Shown here piece by piece: positions 1-8,941 of a DNA stretch of 64,000 nucleotides (position 1 is its first letter; every line of letters starts with the position of its first letter). The notes beneath the pieces were generated by a model that saw nothing but the letters and a program-made list of their open reading frames with translations, had not been told where the DNA came from and did not search any database. This DNA comes from Futiania mangrovi (GTDB lineage Bacteria > Pseudomonadota > Alphaproteobacteria > Futianiales > Futianiaceae), in NCBI RefSeq assembly GCF_024158125.1, contig NZ_JAMZFT010000001.1, forward strand, positions 496,001 through 560,000. The letters run 5' to 3'. Made by a program: the position numbers and the translations under genes.

Positions 1-194
1 ATGTCGATCAGGCCGGGCGCGAGCACGTGCCCGCGGCAGTCGACGGCCTCGGCGTCCGTGACCGTTCCGGCCGAGAGATGCGGCCCGAGGTCCGCGATCC
101 GCCCATCCTCGACAAGAAGGCCGCCCGCCTCGTCGCGCCCCGTCGCCGGGTCGACGAGGCGTGCATTGTGAAAGAGGGTGCGCGTGCCGGTCAT
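1..194 (-). CDS. pyrC: Dihydroorotase, N-terminal part (cut by window edge)
   Basis: Only the first 64 codons are inside the window. Read leftward from an ATG at 194, the product begins [19 protein letters not shown] and runs to a conserved HVLAPGLID segment, the beta-sandwich lead-in of cyclic amidohydrolases of the dihydroorotase type. The metal-binding HxH follows that point and lies outside. The start ATG overlaps the TGA stop of pyrB (ATGA), so the two are translationally coupled. Dihydroorotase makes dihydroorotate from the carbamoyl aspartate that PyrB produces, and pyrB-pyrC pairs are common in alphaproteobacteria. Many such second-position genes are non-catalytic PyrC-like (PyrX) subunits; the truncated sequence cannot decide this. 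Confidence 0.85.
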   Translation of the reverse strand, partial: MTGTRTLFHNARLVDPATGRDEAGGLLVEDGRIADLGPHLSAGTVTDAEAVDCRGHVLAPGLID

Positions 195-1162
195 CGCCCT
201 GCCTCCCCACCATCCGAGAGGTTCTGCGACAGGAGGTCCAGCACGGCCATGCGCACCGCCACCCCCATCTCCACCTGGTCGCGGATGACGCTGCGCGACA
301 GGTCGTCGGCAAGCTCGGAATCGATCTCCACGCCCCGGTTCATCGGCCCGGGGTGCATGACGATGGCGTGCGGCTCGGCCAGCGCCAGCTTGCGGTAGTC
401 GAGCCCGTAGAAGTGGAAATACTCCCGGACCGACGGCACGAAGGCACCCTGCATCCGCTCGAGCTGCAGACGCAGCATCATCACCGCGTCGACGCCCTTC
501 AGCCCCTCTTCCATCGAATGGAAGATCTCCGCGCCCAGCCGGTCCGCGGCAGGCGGCAGCAGGGTCGGCGGCGCGATCAGCCGGACCCGCGCGCCCATGG
601 TGTTGAGCAGGAGGATGTTCGAGCGCGCCACCCGGCTGTGCAGGATGTCGCCGCAGATCGCGACCGTCAGGCGCGCGATCTTGCCGAAGCGGCGGCGCAT
701 GGTCAGCGCGTCGAGCAGCGCCTGGGTCGGATGCTCGTGCGCGCCGTCGCCAGCGTTCACGACCGCGCAGCGCACCTTCTGCGACAGAAGCTCCACCGCG
801 CCGGACTGGGCGTGGCGCACGACCAGCAGGTCTGGCCGCATGGCGTTGAGCGTCGTCGCCGTGTCGACCAGCGTCTCGCCCTTCTTCACCGCCGAGGAGG
901 CGACCGACATGTTCATCACGTCCGCGCCGAGCCGCTTGCCCGCCAGCTCGAACGAGCTTTGCGTGCGCGTCGACGGCTCGAAGAACAGATTGATCTGGGT
1001 GCGCCCGCGCAGCGTGTCACGCTTCTTCGTCGCTTGCCGGTTCAGGTCGACATATGTGTCGGCGAGGTCGAGGATGGTTCCGACGTCCCATTCCGACAGA
1101 GCCCGGATGCCGAGCAGGTGGCGGTGGGTGAAGGGAAAGCTGGGGCGCGGCGTTGCGGTCAT
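191..1162 (-). CDS. pyrB: Aspartate carbamoyltransferase catalytic subunit
   Basis: This 323-residue protein has the normal length for the catalytic chain. It transfers the carbamoyl group of carbamoyl phosphate to aspartate, the committed step of pyrimidine synthesis. The carbamoyl-phosphate signature FEPSTRT lies at residues 61-67, HPTQ at 144-147, and the aspartate-side [10 protein letters not shown] loop near residue 270. The next gene downstream is pyrC, overlapping by four bases. No pyrI regulatory-subunit gene is adjacent. The 63-base gap to the AEC carrier gene upstream shows no attenuator. The assignment is secure by motif and neighbourhood. Confidence 0.97.
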   Translation of the reverse strand: MTATPRPSFPFTHRHLLGIRALSEWDVGTILDLADTYVDLNRQATKKRDTLRGRTQINLFFEPSTRTQSSFELAGKRLGADVMNMSVASSAVKKGETLVDTATTLNAMRPDLLVVRHAQSGAVELLSQKVRCAVVNAGDGAHEHPTQALLDALTMRRRFGKIARLTVAICGDILHSRVARSNILLLNTMGARVRLIAPPTLLPPAADRLGAEIFHSMEEGLKGVDAVMMLRLQLERMQGAFVPSVREYFHFYGLDYRKLALAEPHAIVMHPGPMNRGVEIDSELADDLSRSVIRDQVEMGVAVRMAVLDLLSQNLSDGGEAGR

Positions 1163-1225
1163 GAGCCGCAGGAATAGCGAACGCCATCCCCTTGGACAAG
1201 CGGCGACGTGCGCCCCTCCGGTCCC

Positions 1226-2146
1226 TTACGGAAGCAGCAGGGCCAGCATGACGGGCATGGTGGCGAGCGCGATCACGGTCTGCGCGGCGATCAGGCTGGC
1301 CGAAAGCTGCGCGTCGCCGCCCAGTTGCTTGGCGAGAATGTAGCCATTGACCGCGGTCGGCGTGGAGGTGGCGATGATCGCGACCGAGAGCGCCAGCCCC
1401 TCCACCCCGAAGAGCGGGCCGAGCGCCCAGACGATCAGCGGCATCCCCAGGACGCGCACCAGCGACCAGGTGAGCACTGTGCCGCCCGCGGTCGCGAGCC
1501 GTTTCAGATCGAGGCCCGCACCTGCCGCCAGAAGTCCCAGCGCCAGCGTGCCGCCGCCCATGATCTGCAGCGTGTCGGAGAGAAGTTCCGGAAGTTTCCA
1601 CCCCGATTCCCGGATCGCGAGGCCGACCACGCAGGCCATCAGCAGGGGATTGGTGGCGAGGCTCTTCAGGATCGGCGGGCGCTTCCCGTCCTCGCGCCGC
1701 CGCCCGTAGGTCACGAAGCCCCAGACCGCGAGGATGTTGGCGACCGGGATCAGCGCGCCCGCCGCAATGGCGGTGAGCGCCAGCCCGTCGGGCCCGTAAA
1801 GCCCCGCCGCGACCGCAAGCGCCACATAGGTGTTCCAGCGCACGTTCGACTGGAAGATGCTGGCGAAGGCCGGGCTGTCGACGGTCTGCGACAGGCGCGA
1901 GAGATAGGCGGCGGCCGCGAGCAGAACCTGTGCCGCGACCAGCGTCGCCGCCATCTGGCCGACCGGGGCGCCTTCGAACTCCGCCGTCGCGATGGCCCGC
2001 ACGATCAGGCAGGGAAAGAGCACGAAATAGACGATCCGCTCGATGGGGCCCCATGTCTCCGGCCCGAAGAGTCGGGTGCGCACCAGCGCCTGCCCGAGCA
2101 CGAGGATCGCGACGACCGGCAGGAGCGCAAGGACGATGGCGCTCAC
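1226..2146 (-). CDS. AEC-family (auxin efflux carrier-like) permease
   Basis: This is a 306-residue, highly hydrophobic protein with about ten predicted membrane spans. The pattern fits the AEC/BASS-like carrier fold: opening helix SAIVLALLPVVAILVLGQAL, an ALIPVANILAVWGF segment in the middle, and an ATSTPTAVNGYILAKQLGGD motif near the end. Family members export or import small organic anions such as malate or malonate, but the substrate cannot be read here. I chose the GTG at 2146 because it overlaps the ruvX stop (GTGA) and starts just before the first helix; the frame is open further upstream but only inside ruvX. Co-directional and coupled to ruvX. Confidence 0.85.
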   Translation of the reverse strand: MSAIVLALLPVVAILVLGQALVRTRLFGPETWGPIERIVYFVLFPCLIVRAIATAEFEGAPVGQMAATLVAAQVLLAAAAYLSRLSQTVDSPAFASIFQSNVRWNTYVALAVAAGLYGPDGLALTAIAAGALIPVANILAVWGFVTYGRRREDGKRPPILKSLATNPLLMACVVGLAIRESGWKLPELLSDTLQIMGGGTLALGLLAAGAGLDLKRLATAGGTVLTWSLVRVLGMPLIVWALGPLFGVEGLALSVAIIATSTPTAVNGYILAKQLGGDAQLSASLIAAQTVIALATMPVMLALLLP

Positions 2147-2634
2147 GGCCGTGCCAGTCTGCCGAGCCGGTCGAGCACGCCCTGCAGGATGTAGGCGGCC
2201 GCCGCGCGGTCCACGACCTCGGCCCGCTTTGCGCGGCTCAGATCCGCCTCGATCAGCGTGCGCTCCACAGCCATGGTCGACATGCGCTCGTCCCACAGAA
2301 GCACGGGAAGCGACAGCGCGGCGGCGATGTTGCGCGCGAACGCCCGGCTCGCCTGCGCGCGCGGGCCAACCGTGCCGTCCATGTTCAGCGGAAAGCCGAT
2401 GACGATGCCGCAGACGCCGTGGTCTTGCGCGATGGCGCCAAGGCGCTGCGAGTCCGGCCCGAACTTCGTGCGCTTCAGCGTCTCGAACGGGCTTGCCACC
2501 TGCCGGCCCACGTCGGAGAGCGCGACGCCGATGGTCTTGGTGCCGAGGTCGATGCCCATCAGCCGCCCGCCCGGCCTCAGCAGGGCGGCAAAGCTTTCGG
2601 CGTCGGGTGACAGGGGATCGGCGCTTGCGTTCAT
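2143..2634 (-). CDS. ruvX: Putative pre-16S rRNA nuclease / Holliday junction resolvase YqgF
   Basis: This 163-residue protein has the RNase H-like fold of the YqgF/RuvX family. The first acidic residue sits in GIDLGTKTIGVALS (residues 27-40, Asp29). Further family blocks are FPLNMDG (81-87), WDER (114-117) and a late VDRAAAAYIL (Asp142). The family trims the 5' end of 16S rRNA and was earlier named a Holliday-junction resolvase. It has an N-terminal extension of roughly 20 residues before the conserved core, so an internal start is possible. It is divergent from gatC with 164 bases between, and overlaps the downstream AEC gene by four bases. Confidence 0.93.
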   Translation of the reverse strand: MNASADPLSPDAESFAALLRPGGRLMGIDLGTKTIGVALSDVGRQVASPFETLKRTKFGPDSQRLGAIAQDHGVCGIVIGFPLNMDGTVGPRAQASRAFARNIAAALSLPVLLWDERMSTMAVERTLIEADLSRAKRAEVVDRAAAAYILQGVLDRLGRLARP

Positions 2635-2798
2635 GGGCGACGGCGGTACGGGGCGGGCAGGGGGCTGTCAAGCGGCACCGCGGCATGGATGCGTTGCGAG
2701 GCTTGCCGCGCGCCCGCTCCCGGGGCTAAGACAAGGCCCGCGTCCTCGCGACGCCATCTTGCCACCCGCCACGAGACGCCAACGAGGGACAGAGCCCC

Positions 2799-3086
2799 AT
2801 GTCGGTCGATGACGCCACCGTCCGCCGGATCGCCCACCTGTCGCGCATTGCGCTGAAGGAGGAGGAGGTCCAGCCGCTCAAGGAAGAGCTGAACGGGATT
2901 CTCGCCTGGGTCGAGCAACTGGGCGAGGTGCCGACCGACGACGTGCCGCCCATGACCTCGGTCACGCCGATGGCGCTGACACGGCGCGCCGACTTTGTGA
3001 CCGACGGCGGCTATCCGGACGACATCGTGAAGAACGCGCCCATGAAGGAAGACGGCTTCTTCATGGTGCCGACCGTGGTCGAGTAA
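2799..3086 (+). CDS. gatC: Asp/Glu-tRNA amidotransferase subunit C
   Basis: This 95-residue GatC wraps around GatA and stabilises the GatCAB complex. The family pattern is visible: [17 protein letters not shown] at the start, then [10 protein letters not shown] in the middle and a conserved [16 protein letters not shown] stretch ahead of an FFMVPTVVE tail. It opens the gatC-gatA-gatB operon, with ten bases to gatA. An AGGGACAG purine stretch precedes the ATG. GatCAB amidates Glu-tRNA(Gln), and often Asp-tRNA(Asn), in bacteria lacking GlnRS or AsnRS, as in most alphaproteobacteria. Confidence 0.96.
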   Translation: MSVDDATVRRIAHLSRIALKEEEVQPLKEELNGILAWVEQLGEVPTDDVPPMTSVTPMALTRRADFVTDGGYPDDIVKNAPMKEDGFFMVPTVVE

Positions 3087-3096
3087 AGGGACAGAC

Positions 3097-4572
3097 ATGA
3101 CCGATCTGACGACCCTCAGCCTCGCCGAGGCGCGCACCGGCCTCGACCGGCGGGAGTTCACGGCGCGGGAGCTGACCGAGGCCTATCTCGGCGCGATCGA
3201 GGCAGGCAACGGCGCGCTCAACGCCTACATCACGGTGACGGCGGACGCCGCGCGCGAGATGGCGAACGCCGCCGACGCCGCCATCGCCGCCGACGACATC
3301 CGTCCGCTGACCGGCATCCCGCTCGGCGTGAAGGACCTGTTCTGCACGAAGGGCGTGCGCTCCACGGCAGGTAGCCACATCCTCGGCGCGTTCGCGCCGA
3401 CCTACGAGTCGACCGTGACGGAGAACCTCTGGCGCGACGGGGCGGTCCTGCTCGGCAAGACCAACCTCGACGAGTTCGCCATGGGGTCGTCGAACGAGAC
3501 GTCCCACTTCGGCAACGCGGTCAACCCGTGGCGGCGCGCCGACGGCAAGCCGCTGGTGCCGGGCGGCTCTTCCGGCGGCTCGGCGGCGGCGGTCGCGGGC
3601 GGCCTTTGCGTGGCGGCGACGGGCACCGACACCGGCGGCTCGATCCGCCAGCCCGCGGCCTTCACGGGCACCGTGGGCATCAAGCCGACCTACGGGCGCT
3701 GCTCGCGCTGGGGCATCGTGGCGTTCGCAAGCTCGCTCGACCAGGCGGGGCCGATGACGCGCACGGTGCGCGACGCGGCGATCATGCTGGGCTCGATGGC
3801 CGGTCACGATCCGAAGGATTCGACCTCCGCCGACCGGCCGGTGCCGGATTTTGCCGCGGCCGTCGGGCGCGGCGTGAAGGGCCTGACCGTCGGCATCCCG
3901 AAGGAGTACCGCGTCGACGGCATGGCGCCGGAGATCGAGGCGCTCTGGCAGCAGGGCATCGACTGGCTGAAGGACGCGGGCGCGAAGGTCGTCGAGGTCT
4001 CGCTACCGCACACGAAATACGCGCTGCCGGCCTATTACATCGTCGCGCCGGCGGAGGCCTCTTCGAACCTCGCGCGCTACGATGGCGTGCGCTACGGCCT
4101 GCGGGCCGCGGAACAGGGCGACGGCATCGTCGAGATGTACGAAAGGACGCGCGCGGCGGGCTTCGGCCGCGAGGTGAAGCGGCGCATCATGATCGGCACC
4201 TATGTGCTGTCGGCGGGCTATTACGACGCCTATTACCTCAAGGCGCAGAAGATTCGCACGCTCATCAAGCGCGACTTCGAGCAGGCGTTCGACGTCTGCG
4301 ACGTGCTGCTGACGCCCGCGACGCCGTCGGCGGCCTTTGCTTCGGGCGAGATCACGGACCCGGTCACCATGTACCTCAACGACGTGTTCACGGTGACGGT
4401 GAACCTCGCGGGCCTGCCTGGCATCGCGGTGCCTGCGGGCCGCGACGGGCAGGGGCTGCCGCTCGGCCTGCAGCTGATCGGGCGGCCGTTCGACGAGGAG
4501 ACGCTGTTCGCCGCCGGCCAGGCGGTCGAGGATGCGGCCGGCGTCATGCCGCGGCCGGACAAGTGGTGGTGA
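3097..4572 (+). CDS. gatA: Asp/Glu-tRNA amidotransferase subunit A
   Basis: This 491-residue protein is the glutaminase subunit and belongs to the amidase-signature family. It releases ammonia from glutamine for transfer to mischarged tRNA. The catalytic Ser-cisSer-Lys triad is complete by alignment to the family: Lys79 in PLGVKD, Ser158 in the [12 protein letters not shown] run, and nucleophile Ser182 in [10 protein letters not shown]. The C-terminal end ([15 protein letters not shown]) is typical. It is the second gene of gatCAB; the ATG follows an AGGGACAG ribosome-binding stretch. Nothing is unusual. Confidence 0.97.
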   Translation: MTDLTTLSLAEARTGLDRREFTARELTEAYLGAIEAGNGALNAYITVTADAAREMANAADAAIAADDIRPLTGIPLGVKDLFCTKGVRSTAGSHILGAFAPTYESTVTENLWRDGAVLLGKTNLDEFAMGSSNETSHFGNAVNPWRRADGKPLVPGGSSGGSAAAVAGGLCVAATGTDTGGSIRQPAAFTGTVGIKPTYGRCSRWGIVAFASSLDQAGPMTRTVRDAAIMLGSMAGHDPKDSTSADRPVPDFAAAVGRGVKGLTVGIPKEYRVDGMAPEIEALWQQGIDWLKDAGAKVVEVSLPHTKYALPAYYIVAPAEASSNLARYDGVRYGLRAAEQGDGIVEMYERTRAAGFGREVKRRIMIGTYVLSAGYYDAYYLKAQKIRTLIKRDFEQAFDVCDVLLTPATPSAAFASGEITDPVTMYLNDVFTVTVNLAGLPGIAVPAGRDGQGLPLGLQLIGRPFDEETLFAAGQAVEDAAGVMPRPDKWW

Positions 4573-4592
4573 CGGGGCAGGAGGGTACGCAC

Positions 4593-6077
4593 ATGACGAC
4601 CGCGGAACTGAAGGCCCCCGAGCCGAAGCTCATCCGGGGCGCGACCGGCGACTGGGAAATCGTGATCGGCATGGAGGTGCATGCCCAGGTCGCGTCGAAG
4701 TCGAAGCTCTTCTCCGGCGCCTCGACCGAGTTCGGCGCGGCGCCCAACGAGAACGTGTCGCTGGTCGACGCGGCTTTCCCGGGCATGCTTCCGGTGATCA
4801 ACGAGTATTGCGTGGAGCAGGCGGTCAAGACCGGCCTCGGCCTCAAGGCGCAGATCAATCTCTGGTCGCGCTTCGACCGGAAGAACTACTTCTATCCGGA
4901 CCTTCCGGCGGGCTACCAGATCAGCCAGTACCAGTACCCGATCGTGGGCGAGGGGGAGGTCGTGGTCGACCTGCCCGACGGCACGGCGCGGGTTGTGGGG
5001 ATCGAGCGTCTGCACTTGGAGCAGGACGCAGGGAAAAGCCTGCACGACCAGCACCCGGACTACTCCTTCGTGGACCTTAACCGCGCAGGCGTTGCGCTGA
5101 TGGAGATCGTGAGCAAGCCCGACCTGCGCTCTTCGGAGGAGGCGGCCGCCTTCATGCGGAAGCTGCGCACGATCCTGCGCTATCTCGGCACCTGCGGCGG
5201 CGACATGGAGAAGGGCCAGATGCGGGCGGACGTCAATGTCTCCGTCCGCAAGCCGGGCGCCGACTATGGCACGCGCTGCGAGATCAAGAACGTCAACTCC
5301 ATGCGCTTCATCCAGCAGGCCATCGAGTACGAGGCGCGCCGCCAGATCGACATCATCGAGGACGGCGGCACCATCGTGCAGGAGACGCGGCTGTTCGATC
5401 CGAACAAGGGCGAGACGCGCTCGATGCGGTCGAAGGAGGAGGCACACGACTACCGCTACTTCCCCGATCCCGACCTGCTGCCGCTGGAACTGGACGAGGA
5501 CTGGGTGGCCGCCGTCCGCACCGGGCTGCCGGAACTGCCGGACGTCAAGAAGGCGCGGTTCGAGAAGGATTACGGCCTCAGCGCCTATGACGCGGGCGTG
5601 CTCGTCGCGGACCAGGCGTCGGCGGCCTATTTCGAGCGCGTCGTGGAGGTGGGCGGCGACGCCCGCCTTGCCGTCACCTGGGTCTCGAACGAGCTGTTCG
5701 GCCGCCTGAACAAGGAAGGCCTCGAGATCGAGGACGCGCCGATCCCGGCCGACGCGCTGGGGCGGATGTGCGCCCTTATCAAGGACGGCACCATCTCGGG
5801 CAAGATCGGCAAGGACGTGTTCGAGATCCTGTGGACCGAGGGCGGCGACCCGGCGGAGATCGTGGAGAAGCGCGGGCTGCGGCAGGTGACCGACACCGGC
5901 GCGATCGAGGCGGCCATCGACGCCGTGATCGCCGAGAGCCCCGACAATGTCGCCGCCTACAAGGGCGGCAAGGACAAGCTGATCGGCTGGTTCGTCGGCC
6001 AGGTGATGAAGAAGACGCAAGGCAAGGCGAACCCGCAGGCGGTCAACGACCTGCTGAAGGCCAAGCTCGACGCCTGA
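4593..6077 (+). CDS. gatB: Asp/Glu-tRNA amidotransferase subunit B
   Basis: This 494-residue GatB is the kinase/amidase subunit that phosphorylates the mischarged aminoacyl group and adds ammonia. The family opening [12 protein letters not shown] lies near residues 20-31, followed by the [14 protein letters not shown] block, the [11 protein letters not shown] block and the [14 protein letters not shown] block. A helical YqeY-like tail ends at NDLLKAKL. I chose the ATG at 4593: a GGCAGGAGGG ribosome-binding stretch lies about ten bases before it and it opens the conserved N-terminus. The longer frame upstream only overlaps gatA. Twenty bases separate it from gatA, and a terminator hairpin follows. 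Confidence 0.97.
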   Translation: MTTAELKAPEPKLIRGATGDWEIVIGMEVHAQVASKSKLFSGASTEFGAAPNENVSLVDAAFPGMLPVINEYCVEQAVKTGLGLKAQINLWSRFDRKNYFYPDLPAGYQISQYQYPIVGEGEVVVDLPDGTARVVGIERLHLEQDAGKSLHDQHPDYSFVDLNRAGVALMEIVSKPDLRSSEEAAAFMRKLRTILRYLGTCGGDMEKGQMRADVNVSVRKPGADYGTRCEIKNVNSMRFIQQAIEYEARRQIDIIEDGGTIVQETRLFDPNKGETRSMRSKEEAHDYRYFPDPDLLPLELDEDWVAAVRTGLPELPDVKKARFEKDYGLSAYDAGVLVADQASAAYFERVVEVGGDARLAVTWVSNELFGRLNKEGLEIEDAPIPADALGRMCALIKDGTISGKIGKDVFEILWTEGGDPAEIVEKRGLRQVTDTGAIEAAIDAVIAESPDNVAAYKGGKDKLIGWFVGQVMKKTQGKANPQAVNDLLKAKLDA

Positions 6078-6104
6078 GGGCGGAGCGACCGGTTCACGGA
6101 CGGC

Positions 6105-6133
6105 AAGGGCCGGGCGCTAGCGTCCGGCCCTTT
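6105..6133 (+). terminator. Intrinsic terminator after gatCAB
   Basis: Perfect nine-base inverted repeat AAGGGCCGG (6105-6113) and CCGGCCCTT (6124-6132) with a ten-base loop, followed by a short T run. It sits between the end of gatB and the convergent end of the RcnB-like gene, so it may serve both directions. The T tract is short, which lowers confidence in the strength but not in the hairpin. Confidence 0.7.
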
Positions 6134-6138
6134 GGCTG

Positions 6139-6486
6139 TCAGCGGTCCCAGCCGTCGACCACGTCGATGATGATCCCGGTCGCGACCGCGATCAGGTAGA
6201 AGTCCTGCGCCACCCGGACCCACTCGCGGCCCTCGCCTGCATAGGGCAGGCGCTTCAGGTGCCAGGCGTCTGCCCGGTTCCAGCAGTCGCGCGGCAGATG
6301 CTGGCCCAACGCCCAGCGCTTGGCGTGGCCGGGCGGCAGGCACTTGCCGCGCAGTCCCGGCGGAATTCCGCCCTGCTTGGCGAGGCCCGGCGGCATGCCC
6401 TGCTTCGCAATGGCCGGTGCGGGCGCGTGGATCGCGGCGGTGGCAAGCACCGCCAGGGTGCATGCGAGGATCGGCAGGGGTTTCAT
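6139..6486 (-). CDS. RcnB-like secreted protein
   Basis: This 115-residue protein has a clear signal peptide (MKPLPILACTLAVLATAAIHA and following, cleavage near AIA). A Gly/Pro-rich stretch with repeated PPG motifs follows (MPPGLAKQGGIPPGLRGK). The end, VRVAQDFYLIAVATGIIIDVV, matches the C-terminal pattern of the RcnB family, periplasmic proteins first linked to nickel and cobalt homeostasis. I chose the ATG at 6486 because it begins the signal peptide; the upstream in-frame ATG would put a polar stretch in front. No rcnA efflux gene is nearby, so a metal role is not supported by context. It converges on gatB. Confidence 0.7.
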   Translation of the reverse strand: MKPLPILACTLAVLATAAIHAPAPAIAKQGMPPGLAKQGGIPPGLRGKCLPPGHAKRWALGQHLPRDCWNRADAWHLKRLPYAGEGREWVRVAQDFYLIAVATGIIIDVVDGWDR

Positions 6487-6664
6487 GTCACCATCCCTTT
6501 CTGCGGTGGTCCTGTTGCCCATCAACGCGGGCAATTGCGGCAGGGTTTCGACGGGCCCGGTACATGCGCTCAACCCGACCAAGCGAGCGTTACAGGCATT
6601 GCGATTGGCGTACTGGGCGCCGTTGCCTATGGTCGTACTGAAAACCGTGCTTCAGGAGGGGTTA

Positions 6665-7378
6665 ATGAGCGATCAATCTCCCATCGAGCTTTACTATTGG
6701 CCCACGCCGAACGGGTGGAAGGTCTCGATCATGCTCGAAGAGACAGGCCTCCCTTATAATCTCAACCTCGTGGACATCACGAAGGGCGAACAATTCAAGC
6801 CCGATTTCCTGAAGATCTCGCCTAACAACCGGATGCCGGCCATCGTCGATCCGGACGGGCCGGGCGGGCAGCCCATCTCCGTCTTCGAATCCGGCGCGAT
6901 CCTGCAGTACCTCGGCGAGAAGACGGGGCAGTTCTATCCCGCAGATCCACGCACCCGCGTGGCTGTCAACGAGTGGCTCTTCTGGCAGGTGGGCGGCCTC
7001 GGACCGATGGCCGGGCAGGCGCACCATTTCCTGCACTACGCGCCCGAGGACGTGCCCTATGCGCGCAATCGCTATGTCAACGAGTGCAACCGGCTCTACG
7101 GCGTGATGAACATCCGCCTGCGCGACAACCGGTTCCTTGGCGGCGAGGATTTCACCATCGCCGACATGGCGGCGTGGCCCTGGGCGATCCTCAATTCCCG
7201 CCAGCAGCAGGACATCGAGGAGTTTCCGCACGTCAAGCGCTGGATTGCCGAGGTCGGCGCGCGCCCCGGCGTTCAGCGCGGCAAGGAGCTTGCGTTCGAG
7301 CGCCGCCAGCAGGCTTCGGTGGCCCGCGACAAGACTGTCAACGCCATCCTCTTCGGTCAGCGCGCGCGTACGCAGTGA
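6665..7378 (+). CDS. Glutathione S-transferase, nu/YfcG-like
   Basis: This 237-residue protein has a thioredoxin-like N-terminal domain (YYWPTPNGWKVSIMLEE, then NNRMPAIVDPDGPGG and the VFESGAILQYLGEKTG glutathione-binding block with its Glu-Ser pair near residues 75-76). The helical C-terminal domain contains FLGGEDFTIADMAAWPW. The TPNG opening is that of the YfcG/YghU nu class, whose characterised members act as glutathione-dependent disulfide-bond reductases rather than conjugating enzymes. The ATG at 6665 follows a strong AGGAGGGG ribosome-binding site five bases upstream, which decides the start over longer in-frame options. Monocistronic by position. Confidence 0.9.
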   Translation: MSDQSPIELYYWPTPNGWKVSIMLEETGLPYNLNLVDITKGEQFKPDFLKISPNNRMPAIVDPDGPGGQPISVFESGAILQYLGEKTGQFYPADPRTRVAVNEWLFWQVGGLGPMAGQAHHFLHYAPEDVPYARNRYVNECNRLYGVMNIRLRDNRFLGGEDFTIADMAAWPWAILNSRQQQDIEEFPHVKRWIAEVGARPGVQRGKELAFERRQQASVARDKTVNAILFGQRARTQ

Positions 7379-7561
7379 GGGGCGGTTTCCGGGCCGACCC
7401 TTACGGGAACACACGTAGGGCGTGAGCAATCATCGTTAACTTCACTTTCACCCTTTCCGCCTGACCATCCCCTCATGGCGGCGTCGCGATCCGGGCGCCG
7501 CCTACGGAAAGACTGCCCCGGCGACAGGGAAGCATGCCGGGACTTTCGGGGGGACAGGACG

Positions 7562-7831
7562 ATGCAGAAACATGAAGACACCGCGCACGACGGACTGCAT
7601 GCGCAGGCACTGCTCAACGATCCGAACAGCATCTACGAGCTTGGCCTGAAATACTCCACCGGCGAGGGCGTCGACATCGACTATGTGACGGCCCACGTGT
7701 GGTTCAACATCGCCGCGATGCGCGGTGTGGCCGCGGCCCGCGACTGGCGCGCGGAACTTGCCCGCGAGATGTCGGCGGCGGAAGTGGCCGAAGCCCAGCG
7801 CCGCGCCCGCGAGTGGCTCTCCCGCCACTGA
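7562..7831 (+). CDS. Small Sel1-repeat protein
   Basis: This 89-residue protein has one clear Sel1-like (TPR-type) repeat, NSIYELGLKYSTGEGVDIDY followed by TAHVWFNIAAMRG, then a helical tail (MSAAEVAEAQRRAREWLSRH). The tail is the usual ending of short Sel1 proteins in alphaproteobacteria. Such repeats mediate protein contacts; no partner is suggested here. The ATG at 7562 was preferred over an upstream frame extension because a GGGGGGACAGGA purine stretch precedes it and the extension is Arg-rich and non-conserved in appearance. No signal peptide. It stands alone ahead of tRNA-Ser. Confidence 0.75.
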   Translation: MQKHEDTAHDGLHAQALLNDPNSIYELGLKYSTGEGVDIDYVTAHVWFNIAAMRGVAAARDWRAELAREMSAAEVAEAQRRAREWLSRH

Positions 7832-8021
7832 CAGCTACGATGCAAGGCGCGCGGCCCGGCCTCTCGCGCCATAGGCGCTGCGCGCGGAAGGTCGCGCGCC
7901 GCCACGCGCGGCACACATGGAGCGCTGGAAAAGGGCAGGCTGCCGCTCGCCTGGCAGCGATTTCGACCCGAGGACTGGCGCGGCGTTGACTTGTGCGATC
8001 CAAGCGGCTATCCCCGCCCAC

Positions 8022-8112
8022 GGAGAGGTGGCCGAGTGGTCGAAGGCGCTCCCCTGCTAAGGGAGTATACGCCAAAAGCGTATCGTGGGTTCGAATCCCA
8101 TCCTCTCCGCCA
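8022..8112 (+). tRNA. tRNA-Ser (anticodon GCT)
   Basis: The sequence folds as a class II tRNA. The acceptor stem GGAGAGG (8022-8028) pairs with CCTCTCC near the 3' end. The anticodon stem CTCCC/GGGAG (8049-8053, 8061-8065) holds the loop CTGCTAA with anticodon GCT at 8056-8058. A long variable arm precedes the GGTTCGAATCC T-loop, as expected for serine. The discriminator is G at 8109 and the CCA end is encoded at 8110-8112. It decodes AGC/AGU. A terminator follows directly. Confidence 0.97.
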
Positions 8113-8140
8113 TATGCCCCCGCGAAAGCGTTCTACCATC

Positions 8141-8160
8141 CCGGCTGCGGCCGGATTTTT
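8141..8160 (+). terminator. Intrinsic terminator of tRNA-Ser
   Basis: A CCGGC/GCCGG stem (8141-8145, 8150-8154) with a four-base loop is followed by A and five T residues (8156-8160), about 30 bases after the tRNA CCA end. It is the best-formed rho-independent terminator in the window and shows the tRNA is a single-gene transcript. Confidence 0.8.
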
Positions 8161-8211
8161 GCGTTGCGGAAGGTTCAGGGCTTTCTGCAGGCCGCCGGAG
8201 CGGGATGCGCG

Positions 8212-8694
8212 TCAGCCGTCGAAAAGTCCGCCGAAAATGTCGCTGAAAACGTCGCGCAGCGTGTAGATCAGGGCCGAGATCACCAGTGCACCGACGATCA
8301 GCATGACCGTGTAGGTGAAGAGCTGGATGCCGATGGCGAGACCTCCGAGCGCGATGCCGGAGACCGTAGCGGCCCTGCGCTCGTGCCGGATCAGCGCGGC
8401 GACGCCGAGCACGATTGCAAGGCCCGCAAGAACGCCTGCGCCGATCTCCAGATAGTCGTCGACGGTCCGGGGGTGGGCCACGGGTTCGGGTTGCGGTTGC
8501 CCGGCCATCGAGCGGGCCGCCGACCTGGCAATCTCGGCGGCGAGTTCGCCGATGGTCACGCCCGCCGGCTGCTGCGGGGCGAAAGGTCCGGCCCAGAAAA
8601 TGACAAGCGTCGCGATGAGCGCGGCTGCGCCGGTGGCGAAACCGAGCCACCCGACGGTCGCCCGTTGTGCCTGTGCCTGTCCGGAACCTGCCAC
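8212..8694 (-). CDS. Hypothetical membrane protein
   Basis: This 160-residue protein matches no family I recognise. It has an N-terminal hydrophobic segment (ATVGWLGFATGAAALIATLVIFW), a hydrophilic stretch from about 45 to 80 that includes a Pro/Gln-rich part, and then three further hydrophobic segments (GAGVLAGLAIVLGVAALI, ATVSGIALGGLAIGIQLF, VMLIVGALVISALIYTL). It ends in a Phe/Gly tail. This gives about four membrane spans. The Gly-rich helices suggest tight packing, not a transporter signature. It lies between tRNA-Ser and tadG, both separated by ordinary gaps. About 250 bases between it and the tadG-like gene hold nothing I can support. Confidence 0.6.
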   Translation of the reverse strand: MAGSGQAQAQRATVGWLGFATGAAALIATLVIFWAGPFAPQQPAGVTIGELAAEIARSAARSMAGQPQPEPVAHPRTVDDYLEIGAGVLAGLAIVLGVAALIRHERRAATVSGIALGGLAIGIQLFTYTVMLIVGALVISALIYTLRDVFSDIFGGLFDG

Positions 8695-8941
8695 CTGTGC
8701 CTCGTCCGCTGTCTATCCGGAAGCCCGGGAGAGCCTATTGCCCCGAGGTTACTCACCGGTTACGCGCAGGTGCCGGCCGGAACCTCATCGTGCATCCGGC
8801 GCGCAGCAGGCGCCGGGGTTCGTCCGGCCATGGGTCTGGATCGGCGTCAGCGCCGCGGTCCGCCCGGAGGCGGATGCGATGGGCGCGCTGACGGCGGTGG
8901 TTCCGCTCGCCGCGATGGCGGCTGGCATGGCGAGATGCCGG